Assembly (NCBI RefSeq): GCF_947172395.1
Contig: NC_069083.1
Coordinates: forward strand, 11,440,501 to 11,504,500
Direction: 5' to 3'
Source: Bicyclus anynana
Taxonomy: Eukaryota > Arthropoda > Insecta > Lepidoptera > Nymphalidae
DNA length: 64,000 nt
The translations under genes and the position numbers were made by a program. The notes beneath the pieces were generated by a model. It worked only from the letters and a program-made list of their open reading frames with translations, made no database searches and was not told the DNA's origin. Below, piece by piece: positions 34,100 to 44,861 of this stretch; the stretch's first letter is position 1, and each line of letters starts with the position of its first letter.

Positions 34100-34625
34100 G
34101 CGAAGCTGTTTCAGTATCGAATTGTTTGATTATTACACTAGCCATCAACAACGCTTAAAATGAATGAATGGATTGCATAAATCAAACTTGTTACAGGCAA
34201 TAAATAAATCTAACACTAAAACATGGGTGTTTAGAAATTTCTTTATTAGTATAAATAAATCTATCTGAAATATGATTCATATAGATAGATATTAAATAAG
34301 TAATTACTCTAATGTGTCGACAGCATAATTTATAGACCAATGTACGATCAAGCCTTTTTCTTGAGAGAAAAAAAGGGGATTTGGAGATTAGGTCCATGAT
34401 TATTCTATGCGGGTTCATGGACTCAAAAAATAGTGATGGTCTCTGTATTAGATCAGATGGTCTATGTATTGTAATAAAAGCGACCAACGTTTCAACGTAC
34501 TCATTACGATCCTTTATTGCGAGTACCCTACTTAAAAACTTTGTACACGCCACTGACTTGAACCGTGGACCTTATGATCCGAAACCGTAATTCGCGTTGA
34601 ATTTTTTTCAAGTTGTACATTTCAC
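34100..34625. other. Unassigned DNA with overlapping chance frames
   Basis: Minus frame 34191-34553 (120 codons, TTG or similar first codon) and plus frame 34381-34590 overlap and neither has family features. A small direct duplication GATGGTCT lies at 34434-34464. Confidence 0.3.
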
Positions 34626-34629
34626 AACA

Positions 34630-34800
34630 TTAAAGAATACTAGTAGACGCCGTGTGGTTACTCCCGCGTAGTTCTTAGAGGGAATAGGAAGATAAAATAT
34701 AATATATGACACTCACATATAACGTGGCTTTATATTGGTAAAAGTATTATCAAAATCTGTTTAGTAAATCCAGATTTGATTGTTTGTTTCTTTGTATGCA
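34630..34800 (+). repeat. Repeat family T, sense copy
   Basis: ATACTAGTAGACGCCGTGTG, GGTAAAAGTATTATCAAAATC and TTTAGTAAATCCAGATTTG match the family. Confidence 0.6.
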
Positions 34801-34804
34801 TTGA

Positions 34805-35635
34805 ATAGTCTATAAAACTACTGAACCGGTTTACAAAACTCTTTCACTGTTGAGATACTTCACTATCCCTGAGTGATTTGTGAATGAGTATTGATAAAAT
34901 ATTAATCAAAGTTACTCACATGGCACTACCTTGTGAGTAAGTACTTCAAAGGATAACATATTCATACATTCTTTATTGCTATTAGAAATTGAGTGTTCTT
35001 TACTTCCACAGGAAGCTGAATAACTCGTGCGTGCCCAATATTAAAAAAGTTGTGAAAGTAACTTAGGGGTTATTATATTATCTATAGCCTGGAGTTTGGA
35101 ACTTGGTGGCGTTACATCCCCGTGCCTTGAACTCGTTAAAATAATCAAAGATATTTTACCATTAGACATGTCACTAGCAGTAATACCTAAATACTACCAA
35201 TAATACCTAAATACTCTACAATATCGTGTGTGTTCAAGAAATGTATATCTCTGTATACATAAATTTATCACAAAATTTTGCATGTGTGCGCTCAGTGGAA
35301 TAGCTTAATTCGGATCACTTTTTGTACACACGTACGTTTTGTAGGCACGTAACATATTCAATAGTATAAAATCGTTGAAGATGACATCTGATAGTGTGTG
35401 TGTGTAGAATAACTACCAATATTATCTTCTAAGCTCGTCAATCTGCATTCGAGAAGCGAGGTGGGTGTAAACTAGAAATCGTCACTCGTTCAAGGGGAAC
35501 TGGCCCTTTTAATGGGTCATTCAAATAGACATCAGTCCTATAAGTCAATACTTATCCGCATCAGAGCAGAGTGGTGGGTTAAAGCTCTAAATCTTCTCTC
35601 ATAATATATCGATGCCTGACCCTATGGTGGGTCAT
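34805..35635. other. AT-rich DNA, no gene seen
   Basis: Holds a small direct duplication of AATACCTAAATACT at about 35181 and 35200, and a fragment at 35560-35635 (GCAGAGTGGTGGGTTAAAGC) resembling 41061-41130 and 42433-42470. Confidence 0.4.
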
Positions 35636-35639
35636 CTAA

Positions 35640-35951
35640 ATCATCATTATCAACCCATATTCGGCTCTTTGCTGAGCTTGATCTCTTCTCAGAATGAGAG
35701 GGATTAGGCCAATAGTCCACCACGCTGGCCCAACACGGATTGGCAGACTTCACACACGCAGAGAATTAAGAAAATTCTCTGGTATGCAGGTTTCCTCGCG
35801 ATGTTTTCCTTCACCGTTTGATACATGTAATATTTAATTTCTTAACATGCACACAACTGAAAAGTAGTAGGTACATTGCCCCGGACTTGATTCGAACCCA
35901 TACCCTCCGGAATCGGAGGCCGAGGTCATATCCACTGGACTATCACGGCTC
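35640..35951 (-). repeat. SINE family A, full-length antisense copy
   Basis: From ATCATCATTATCAACCC through CACCGTTTGATACATG to the antisense head: TCGAACCCATACCCTCC (B box) and ATATCCACTGGACTATCACG (A box). Confidence 0.92.
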
Positions 35952-36009
35952 TTATCATAATTTTTAATTTTAATTTTATCATCTTAATAGGCTAATGATA
36001 TTGCCGGTA

Positions 36010-36165
36010 AGTTTTAAGATAAATAAGATAAATATACTTTATTTGCACACCACAAAGACAAAAACAAGTGAAATAAAAAACAAATTAAGAAGAGATCAGC
36101 ATACAAAAGGCGGCCTTATCGCTAAGTAGCGATTTCTTCCAGGCAACCTTCGGTTTAGGAAAACT
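36010..36165. repeat. LINE-like 3' fragment, copy 2
   Basis: ATACTTTATTTGCACACCAC and AAAGGCGGCCTTATCGCTAA; shares this order with 6458-6550. Confidence 0.5.
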
Positions 36166-36588
36166 TAAGGACATCAGCAGGTGGCGTAAAACAAAAATAA
36201 CCATAGTATTAGTAATACACATACATACAAATAATTAAGTTTTATTGCTTATTCAAATTGTATTCAGTCTGCATAGGTAGGTATGTCTGCGATATAATTT
36301 TTCCTTTCTTTCGTAAATCATGTAGCAAAGCGCAATATTATTTCGTGGAAATGGGATTACGAGACGAATGAGCTGGAAATGAAAGGTGAACCTTTTAGAA
36401 AATGCACATAAGAATACTACCGACGAGAATAATAAAGAGGATAAGTGTAAGATAAAGTTCTATTGGAATAATATTATTATAATAAATGCACAGAAATGTC
36501 ATCCTTGAATTTCGTATACACAAACTTTTTTCATAATCTGTATTTTAAAATTTAACTCTGACAACAATTAGGTAAATTGATATAATAA

Positions 36589-36924
36589 TCAATAATTACC
36601 ATCAAAAAATAAAATATCGTATTTCTTTACCTTTTTATGAACAGTTTTTAAAATATTTAAATCATAAGACGCGCCATTTTTCTTGAATAATTTTGAATTA
36701 CTGATGCGACGCTTCATGTCGTACTGACTCCAGAATGTATTCATTTTGAATTTTTTATTTAGAATGGCTACGACACCGTCGTGTTCCGTGCGCTCTATTT
36801 GCCTATTATTCTTTAATCTGTTGATAAACGAAAATAAGAAATATAAATTTTCCTCTAATGGGAATTTAAGTGGAATCCCTAGGACTCCCAAGTAAAAATC
36901 CCTTGTTTCGAACTTTCGTATCAC
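36589..36924 (-). CDS. Unrecognised open frame of 111 codons, possible exon or remnant
   Basis: The frame is bounded by stops; its first in-frame codon read as start is GTG, and the first ATG lies inside, at the Met of KMNTF. The peptide (FETRDFYLGVLGIPLKFPL, then EHDGVVAILNKKFKMNTFWS, then QYDMKRRIS) is more mixed than typical AT-driven chance frames and is basic toward the end. No catalytic motif, signal peptide or membrane segment is seen, and no clear splice acceptor lies upstream. It sits next to a three-copy tandem repeat. It could be an exon, a transposon-derived piece or chance; no function is proposed. Confidence 0.2.
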   Translation of the reverse strand: MIRKFETRDFYLGVLGIPLKFPLEENLYFLFSFINRLKNNRQIERTEHDGVVAILNKKFKMNTFWSQYDMKRRISNSKLFKKNGASYDLNILKTVHKKVKKYDILFFDGNY

Positions 36925-37000
36925 TAATTATTATAAATAATTTAAATAATTGTTCTGATAAATAATTGCATAGAAAACCTTAAATAAAATAAAAACATTT

Positions 37001-37440
37001 CGAGTTTTAAATAGCGTCATCTCTGAAACACCGCTAAAACGACGTAATAACATTGCTTTATGAAAACCTTGACGGTGTGTGCTTACCACGTAGTACTCCT
37101 AAATTAGACTAGATGGCGCGGCTAAAAATTAAAGATGCCTAATTAAAGTCTACTGAAATGAAGTACCTCTTCGAGTTTTAAATAGCGCCATCTCTGAAAT
37201 AACGCTGCAACAACGTAATAACATTTGCTAATGAAAACCCGCGCGGTGGCTGTGTACCACGTAGTACTATTAAATTAGACTAGATGGCGCAACTAAAAAT
37301 TAAAGATTGCCTATTGTATAATAAAGTACTTAGTTCAAGTTTCAAATAGCGCCATCTCTAAAATAACGCTGCAACAACGTAGTAGTTTGTTAATGAAAAC
37401 CGGTTCGGTTACTGTATACCGTACTGTAGCGCTAAATTGG
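37001..37440. repeat. Three-copy tandem repeat, unit 164-171 bp
   Basis: Units start at 37001 and 37172 (CGAGTTTTAAATAGCG) and 37336 (CAAGTTTCAAATAGCG). Each has GCGTCATCTC or GCGCCATCTC near its start and, in the first two, ACTAGATGGCGC near its end, so each unit carries short inverted ends. Confidence 0.85.
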
Positions 37441-37580
37441 ACTACATCATGGTCTAGAAAAAAATATTAACGTAGTAATAATAAAGTGGAAAAGTTGGCG
37501 TTTATCGCGCGCGCGTCTGAGGTAGAGAACATGAAAAAAATATTTCAAAGTGTATTATTAGTAATTTCAATATATACTGT

Positions 37581-37690
37581 ACCAGCCGCTGGATGCAGGC
37601 GGCACGAGACCGTTTTCTTTGGTAGTCCATATAGAAGCCTTTAACCAGCAATGGACGTCCATCGGCTATTAATGATAATGATGATGATGT

Positions 37691-37722
<32 letters not shown>
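37581..37722 (+). pseudogene. RTE-like LINE 3' end with GAT tail
   Basis: ACCAGCCGCTGGATGCAGGC, GGCACGAGACCG, CAATGGACGTCCATCGGC, then GATGATGATG repeats (37678-37722). The family element ends in the same trinucleotide. Confidence 0.8.
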
Positions 37723-38842
37723 GTGATATTAATTTGTTAGGAAACACGGCTAAAACTCACGTGATACAACGTCGGAGGAGTATGCCTGAGTAGTTTTGGA
37801 TCCATACGCGGCCCTTAGTCATGACCTGTTTCTTGCGACGCGGCACGATCTAAACTGAGTTTGGATACGATTAAATTCAAATATGATGATGGATGATGAT
37901 GATGATGAAAGTGTACTGTGAAATTGATAAATATGTGTATTACCTTTCTTTAATATTGTGTATTATTTGTGTTTCTTGTGTATTATTGTGTACCTAGTAC
38001 TTTAACCTTCTCTCAATATAAATGCGTATATAAAACAAACTATTGTATTTTTTTTATTTTACGTTTAATTAATAAATATTTTGATAGATAGTCGTAATAC
38101 CTAGGCATTAATTATTAATTTTATGAATGGTTTATTTTTTTAATTAAAATACTAATTACGAGCTTTATATACTTAATTATTTTATTACACTACATAGCGT
38201 ATTTCCATTGCTCGTTACTTACGCGTAGCAAACTGCTACACCATGTGGACTGTCTTCGTAGACCTGCTACATCGTATACCACCTTTAATTTTTTCAAGCT
38301 ATGTGATGTGGCAGGGTAGCGCGAAGGACCAACCTCGATTGGAGACGGCTGATTGAGAATGATGATGTAGGAGCAGACTTGGGTAGGGAAATTTGTAAGG
38401 GCTGGGTTGTGCGGTGTTGGAAAGTGGAAGTGGGAATATAATGGCGGACGTTTGAACGGAAGGCCGGCCAGTGTTGCCGACGCAAAAAATACGTCACGGT
38501 TTTTAGCGTTCACTATATTCAGCTTCTGTTTTGTTAACGTATGTAAACTTAAATAGTTTCATTCTCATATATTTTTCTAGTTTTCGAAGCGTTAGCGATC
38601 GTAGAAAGAGAATCGACGTGCCACCTGGCTAGGGTGGCAGTGCACCCAAACCATAAGTTACGCTGATGGATACTATGACAACATGCATACATTTCATTAC
38701 GTTAACTATGTCTGTCTACATTGTCGCCGTACAGCGATTGTACCATTCTGTAATTAAAGTCGTTACTAAGCACAAATAATTCAAGTCTAAGTAACGTCTC
38801 AGACGATATTTTAGTCACACACAAATAAATTAAGTCAAACTA
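37723..38842. other. Unassigned DNA with a second GAT microsatellite
   Basis: GATGATGATGGATGATGATG at about 37882-37909. A moderately GC-rich block at 38200-38520 carries overlapping minus-strand frames (38190-38513 and 38294-38497) with no family features. Confidence 0.35.
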
Positions 38843-39352
38843 TACAGGTTGCTCGGGAGTATTTCCCATAACTCTAGGGTTATATTCTCTAAGGAAAATT
38901 AATTAAAAATGTCTAAGGTTCTAACATTTATATTTTCGAAGTAAAAAATATATTTTTGTAAATAGATTGCATCCTTATTTTATGACCTAGCCAACATTAT
39001 TCATTGATAAATATCATGAAGTAGCTTTCTAGTGAAGTGCGGAGTGCCAGTTGCAATATCTCGTCGATAGTCGACAGACTTACCACTACGATTGATATTT
39101 TAAAATGCAAGGATTAAGGCGTGTGTTACATGGATAGACGGAATTATTTGAATTACTTTATATGAAATGTATCTTGCCAAATTAGCAAGATACATTTACC
39201 AAAAAAATAAATAGATTGATTGATTTATTGATTGAAAAACCCAAAAAGATTGTTTTTTAGTTAAAACAAAAATAGTTTGCAGTTCGGCTCCTATAAGTGA
39301 ACTTGTCAACACCTTGAAGTTATGGGAAATACTCCCGAGCAGCCTGTATATA
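38843..39352. mobile_element. MITE-like element with 33-bp terminal inverted repeats, copy 1 (about 510 bp)
   Basis: The left end TATACAGGTTGCTCGGGAGT plus ATTTCCCATAACT matches the reverse complement of the right end (AGTTATGGGAAATACTCCCG plus AGCAGCCTGTATA) with one mismatch. Internal AATGCAAGGATTAAGGCGTG and GGAATTATTTGAATTACTTT occur reversed in the copy at 50747. No transposase is seen. Confidence 0.9.
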
Positions 39353-39712
39353 GTTAGACCTAGTTTTACTACTATTATACGAAGTCTAACAACTGGGACA
39401 GACAAAGAGCCGGGATGCAGTGAATCTTTGCATTTTAACCATAACTGAATTCTCACGCATTTCCGTAGTGTCATCTGGATCTAGGTCTTCAGCTGAAAAT
39501 CAGCGCTGTGTGTCTAACATTTGCTTGGTATAAGCAGCACAATGCTGAGCTGGATCCTTTTAGGTTGTGCCAAAACATAAAATTAAGTTGTTAAGTAAAA
39601 TATGATGTTAAGTTGTTAAGTGTGGTTGTTATTGAATGTTTTATATTTCCTTTTTTTCAAAAACATACAGTTACAACATCCTTAAACAAGACTTACTGGA
39701 GAATATTTATAG

Positions 39713-39855
39713 CCCCAATATCTCAACTGTAAGAGCGGTCGGACTCATCACCGAGGGGTGGTGGTACGATCCCCACCCCTTTGGTCTATTGTCGTACCCA
39801 CTCCTAATACAGTTCTTCCCGACTAGTTCGAGTACTCATAGTAAACAAAAAAAAT
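39713..39855 (+). repeat. SINE family E, sense copy
   Basis: TAGCCCCAATATCTCAACTG and AAGAGCGGTCGGACTCATCA (A-box region), GGTACGATCCCCACCCC (B box), GTCGTACCCACTCC, then an A-rich end. Confidence 0.75.
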
Positions 39856-40059
39856 AGATATGCCAAAAATAACTTAAAAAAAAAAGATTATGACGATAAA
39901 CATCTGTTTAATGTCATCGAAATTGATCTATTTTAGACGTTTAAGAAATACATACAGATAACTTTTAAGCAGATCTACCTCTTTTTTTGACAGGGGATAA
40001 AATATAGTAGATTAAGCGAACCGTCCGGCCCCGGCCAATCCGAGAGGTCGTAAATATCG

Positions 40060-40190
40060 TCGAACTGGAGGTTCTGTGGAGAAGTTTTGAAAAAAAAACT
40101 GGCAAACGTGAAATTTACAGCTCCGAATTCAGACGTGTTTTAATTAACCGAAACGTGAAGCGAGCGCGCTGGGAAAAGTACAGACTATAA
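40060..40190 (+). repeat. Dispersed repeat, copy 1 of a pair with 47590-47715
   Basis: AATTCAGACGTGTTTTAATT and AACCGAAACGTGAAGCGAGC recur at 47661-47698 with few changes, preceded in both by GTGAAATTTAC or GTAAAATTTAC. Confidence 0.7.
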
Positions 40191-40550
40191 TTGCATTACT
40201 ACGACGAATTAAGTTTGCAGAAATGTTAGTGAGGACCAATCCACGTTATATTAAGTAGTTAGAAACATAATTTTCATTCAATAGATGGAAACTTTGGAAT
40301 GTTGGAAGAAAAATCTTCGTAGTATAACACAGATTGTTTGAATGGTTTTAATGCTTATTAAATTAAGCATATTGCACTTAACTATCGTTTAAACACTAGG
40401 CATAACAAATTGGTAAATTATTTAGAGTGATACAGAAGGTAGTTTGTGACAAAGAAAGCCGTTTACCAAAAGAAAAACCTTTGCGTGAAAGTAGCCTGCA
40501 GACAGATAATAAGGTAATGCTTATTGAGATTCACACACAATCGCCTCTTT

Positions 40551-40834
40551 GTCATCGTATTCAACTCATAATCGGCTCACTGCTGAGCTCGAGTATCCTG
40601 TCAGAATGAGAGAGGTTAGGCTAATAGTCCGCCACGCTGGCCCAATGCGGATTGGCAGACTTCACACACGCAGAGAATTAAGAAAATTCTCTGGTGTGCA
40701 GGTAGGTTTCTCACAATGTTTTCCGTCACCGTTTGAGACACGTGATATTTAATTTCTTAAAATGCACACAACTGAAAAGTTGGAGGTGCATGCCCCGGAC
40801 TGGATTCGAACCCACACTTTTCCGGAATCGGAGG
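40551..40834 (-). repeat. SINE family A, antisense arm of an inverted pair
   Basis: GTATTCAACTCATAATCGGC tail side, CACCGTTTGAGACACGTGAT, TGGATTCGAACCCAC (antisense B box), ending at TCGGAGG where the next copy begins. Confidence 0.9.
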
Positions 40835-41045
40835 AAATTAAATATCAAGTGTCTCAAACGGTGAAGGACAAATATCATGAAGAAACCTGCATACCAGAGA
40901 ACTTTCTAAATTCTCTGCGTGTATGAAGTCTGCCAATCCGCATTGGGCCAGCGTGATGGACTGTTGGCCTAATCTCTTTCATTCTGAGAGGAGACTCGAG
41001 CTCAGCAGTGAGCCGAATATGGGTTGATAGTGATGATGATGATAA
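40835..41045 (+). repeat. SINE family A, sense arm of the inverted pair, head missing
   Basis: Starts AAATTAAATATCAAGTGTC directly after the antisense copy and runs to GAATATGGGTTGATAGTGAT with a GATGATGATGAT tail. Confidence 0.9.
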
Positions 41046-41703
41046 TCTCGCTAACCTGCATCAGAGCAGCGTGGTGGACCTCAGCTTCAGATCCCCCTTC
41101 TTTATGAAGGTAAGCCCCTTAGTGGGCCATTAAAAATAGCCTGATATTTATGCCTCTGTATACCTACGCTAAGTTTTAAGTGTGATTTATGTAGACGAAA
41201 TTCGGGACAACGTGTAAATTGATAAAGTTAGGAAAATGCGGTTGCAGTTTTCATCGCAGTATAAAATATTGTCAAGCGGCAAACTTGGACGGATGCGCTC
41301 GCTTTGGCTTTTCGTCACGTTCTCAATAACAGGTGCCGATTGAGTTTCCGAATTGATTCTGTCAGATATTTGCTGCGGAATTCTGTTGAAATTACGTTAT
41401 TTTCAGAGAGGTATAGTCTTTTTGCTCGGAAATATGTTGGGTTCGAATCTTGGACTGGGCGATGATATATTGAGCTTTTAGGTGTTCTTATAAATTCTTG
41501 CTTTAATTAGGAGTTGGGTGGTCCTAAATATCCGTGAGTATGAGACCACGATAAGATGTCTATCCTAGTTAATTATCATACGCATCTGGCAGTGACCACT
41601 ACAGAATCAAGCTTAGCCCACTAAGTTGCTTTGGAACTGATTGCCGGATCTCTACTTTACGAAGGCAGGCCATATTATCAGTCATTAAAATAGGCTATTA
41701 ACT
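41046..41703. other. Mixed repeat fragments
   Basis: 41061-41130 (GCAGCGTGGTGGACCTCAGC, TTAGTGGGCCATTAAAAATA) is a dispersed fragment also seen near 35560 and 41680. At 41430-41545 GTTGGGTTCGAATCTTGGAC (B-box-like) and ATTGAGCTTTTAGGTG resemble the tandem SINEs at 30300. Confidence 0.4.
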
Positions 41704-41815
41704 AACTAGCGGACGCCCGCAACTTCGTCCGCGTGAAATTTAGTTTTTCACAAATCCTTCGGGAGCCATCGATTTTTCCGATATAAAAAGTAGCTAATGT
41801 GTTAATTATTAATGT
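41704..41815 (+). repeat. CTAGCGGACGCC-type repeat (family T3), 5' part
   Basis: AACTAGCGGACGCCCGCAAC, TTCGTCCGCGTGAAATTTAG, AAAGTAGCTAATGTGTTAAT, then truncated. Confidence 0.8.
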
Positions 41816-42964
41816 ATGCGAGTCAGTATAATTATTAAAGGCTATTGAATAATTCATGTGTTTTTTTAAAAATAAAATAAAGTAAATAATGTCGTAGATT
41901 GTTTTATTACTACTACTACTACCTACTCAATCTGATCGATCAATAAATACCTATGTATGTACAAAAATAGATCTCCAAATCAGTTCAATATGCAAATGTT
42001 CGAACTAAAGCAGATTTTAGGTAGACGAGAGGCTTACATCCCATTTGTAGGATTGTGCCGGAGTATTTAGATCGTTTCGCATTAGGCACGGTGACCAGGT
42101 TTAGGCGAACGGTCGTAGTGCTCGTTTGGAACTAAACCCGTTCCGTTTCTCACAATAACTACTCCGGTCTCAATGAATAAGTGCACAAGCCTTGAGAATG
42201 TTCTGCACTTGCACCCGATGGAATTGTACTGAAACTTACTCGGTTATTGTTCGTAACTTGCGAAGTTATTTCAATCCTGGAGTATAGTTGATTTCTGTTT
42301 CGATCCATTGTACTACGTCTGTTCATTAAGATTTTAGCGTGGTGTTATATAGTACACCTTCACCGATAGCTGCCTGCAACTATGATAGTTATGCAAATAG
42401 TCGATACTGATTTGGTGTTAAATTACTTCCCACATTGCGTGGTGGGTCAAAGCTGCATATCCCCGCTCCTTTAAGGAGGAAGACTTGGCTCGATAGCGAG
42501 TCATGTAGGTTTTGACGAAGAGAAAGGACGACAGACAGACAGTAAAGTAACCCGACAAGGTAAATATTATAGGTTAGGCATGGAACCCTAAAAACCAAAT
42601 GCTTTTCCAAATGATGTATTACTATTGAGGTACGTAAGAGTACCAATTAAGTAACATGCGAAATAAAATGAATTATTCAAACAATACACGATAAGAATTA
42701 TCTCGATCCATCCCATACATTCAGGCAATAAATAATACACTAAGTAATGTTCAGCTAATATTCCTGCACAAAGACTCGTAAAAATGGCGAGAACAAATTG
42801 CCTAATTTCTCGTAACGCACACGAAATTAGCTTCAAGCTGTTCAAATTTTCTCTTTCATGGTAAAACAATTTGTTACGTTTACCATATTTTAACGTAGAA
42901 GGATAGGATTGTATGGAAATTTTCAATGCAGATATAATGAATGCTAATGGCAGTATTGGACAAG
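41816..42964. other. AT-rich DNA with one long unexplained minus-strand frame
   Basis: The frame at 42588-42926 (112 codons, TTG first codon) encodes a partly hydrophobic peptide (LAIFTSLCAGILAEHYLVYY, later IEIILIVYCLNNSFYFACYL). No receptor signature or splice sites are convincing, so it is not called a gene. Confidence 0.3.
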
Positions 42965-43145
42965 AAGCTTAGTTCGAAGAGCCGATGAAAGGGCCCCAAA
43001 GAACTGAAATTGCGACTTCGGTTGGCTTGGCTTGGATGGCTTAGAACTGACAACATCGAAGAGGTTGTGGAGACGAATTCAACGGCTCAAGACCGTTGTT
43101 TTGGAACAGTTGACGTCAGGCATGTGACGTCCATCGGCTGGTTTT
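42965..43145 (+). pseudogene. Strongly diverged RTE-like LINE 3' end
   Basis: AGTTCGAAGAGCCGATG at the left, GGATGGCTTAGAACTGACAA, AACGGCTCAAGACCG and TGTGACGTCCATCGGCTGG follow the order seen in the clearer copies, with much decay. Confidence 0.5.
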
Positions 43146-44540
43146 GTTTTGGTTTCATTTCTGGCTAGGCCTTGTACAGTATATCAAAAAACTTGAAAAA
43201 AATACAGAAATACGATTAAATTATATTTATCAGTGGTTTCAAAGGAATTAACTTGTAAAAAACATAATTGCATAACCTTGGAATAAATACTTTTTACTAC
43301 AGACCATTTGTAAAACCAAAATTTTCGATACTATTTTATAGTAATCTGTGCTTATAATGTGCATCTGAATGCTTTGTTCAAAAATTCTTGCATATACCCA
43401 ATGTTCTATCACACAACTATTTTAACATAGCATAAAATGTAATTTATATTTTTAATTATAGACATTTCAACAGAAAATATTTCAGTTTAATTAATTTACT
43501 TATTTAAGAAGAGCAAAAAATATATTGTCTTTCGGAACGAATCTTTCTAAATGTCAAGTTTCATGGTTTGCCATTGTCACTTGTCAATGTCAATGTTCAT
43601 CATTGTTTATGTCATTGTATTGCCGTCGTCGTCTTACTAAAGTAATTGTGTACAATTAAAAAATATAACTATTTAAAATAAATTAAAAAAAAAAAAAACT
43701 ATAAAAAAAAAATTGTTACTGTAACTTTAATGAATTTACTGTACATAATATAACGTACCCAAAGGCACCATACAAACTCGAAACAACCCTTTTGTCAAAT
43801 ATAATATTTAAACTTAAAATATATAGTTTTTAAATATCGTTACCGTGTTAATTTTATTTCATAGGTCGAACCTCCGTTTGAGTATAGTCGACGCTTTTAG
43901 CAGGTAATTGTGTTAATACCTCCCGACGTGCGACATCCACGAAATTAGATAACCTCACACTCATGTTCACGTCATTTTATATGGAGTTGAAGTATATGCA
44001 CGCTAGTATTACAAATGATAAAAGATTTTATATAACTTGCCTTGTTTCTATGTATTTGTTATAACTTGGTTAATAGCAGCTTAGCAAGGTAGCTATCTTT
44101 CCTAAGTTTCATTGGACGCAAATTAGTAACAAGTACTTCGATAAAAATATGGTACCAACGATGATCTGATGATAGAGTTGGATTAGTTATTTAGAAACAT
44201 ATTATTAATAATTATTTTTCAAATGTTGTTTTATTTTATATTATTGTTAATTGATTACTTTTAAGCGATTACAACAAATCTTACGATAACAACTGTGGTT
44301 TAATTGGAAATATCTATACATTTCCAATTACAACCATATCGTTCATAAATTATTATTATTATCGTGATATTTGATTATTAGGTTGTGTAAATATTTTCTG
44401 ATTTGGCTAATATTTCGTACTTTGGCGTCGATGACGTCGTAGACTTTGGGCATGGCTAGTTCCTATACTTGAAGTTTTATATTCCACTAATAGCTCCTCG
44501 TTACATTCGCGCCTCGTATCTCGCGTGCTCTGAACGCAAG
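43146..44540. other. AT-rich DNA, no gene seen
   Basis: TGTCACTTGTCAATGTCAATG at about 43575 recalls a similar phrase at 23573. A-rich tract at 43683-43712. Otherwise nothing. Confidence 0.35.
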
Positions 44541-44861
44541 CGCCGCGATTGGCGAGACGAACTACGAGCGCACGGTTTACACATTCGCCCCGTACTTCGC
44601 CTTGAGGCTCATCTCGTCACTCGCGCCAGAGTCTAAATGAGCGCTAGCGCCGCGATTGGCGAGACGAACTACGAGCGCACTGTTTACACATTCGCCCCGT
44701 ACTTCGCCTTGGTGCTCGTCTCGCCACTCGCGCGAGAGTGTAAATGAGCGCGAGCGCCGCGAGTGGCGAGACGAACTACGAGCGCACTGTTTACACATTC
44801 GCCCCGTACTTCACCTTGCGGCTCGTCTTGCCGCTCGCGCGAGAGTGTAAATGAGGTATAA
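44541..44861. repeat. GC-rich tandem repeat, exact 107-bp period, three units
   Basis: CGCCGCGATTGGCGAGACGA at 44541 and 44648 and CGCCGCGAGTGGCGAGACGA at 44755. Each unit also has GTTTACACATTCGCCCCGTA and an inverted segment (CTCGTCTCGCCACTCGCG against CGCGAGTGGCGAGACGAA). A weaker partial unit may precede at about 44500. Frames on both strands (44577-44798, 44656-44850) are by-products of the repeat. Confidence 0.9.

Noticed and set aside
44577..44850. Ser/Arg-rich frames on both strands
   Set aside because: Products of the 107-bp GC-rich tandem repeat.
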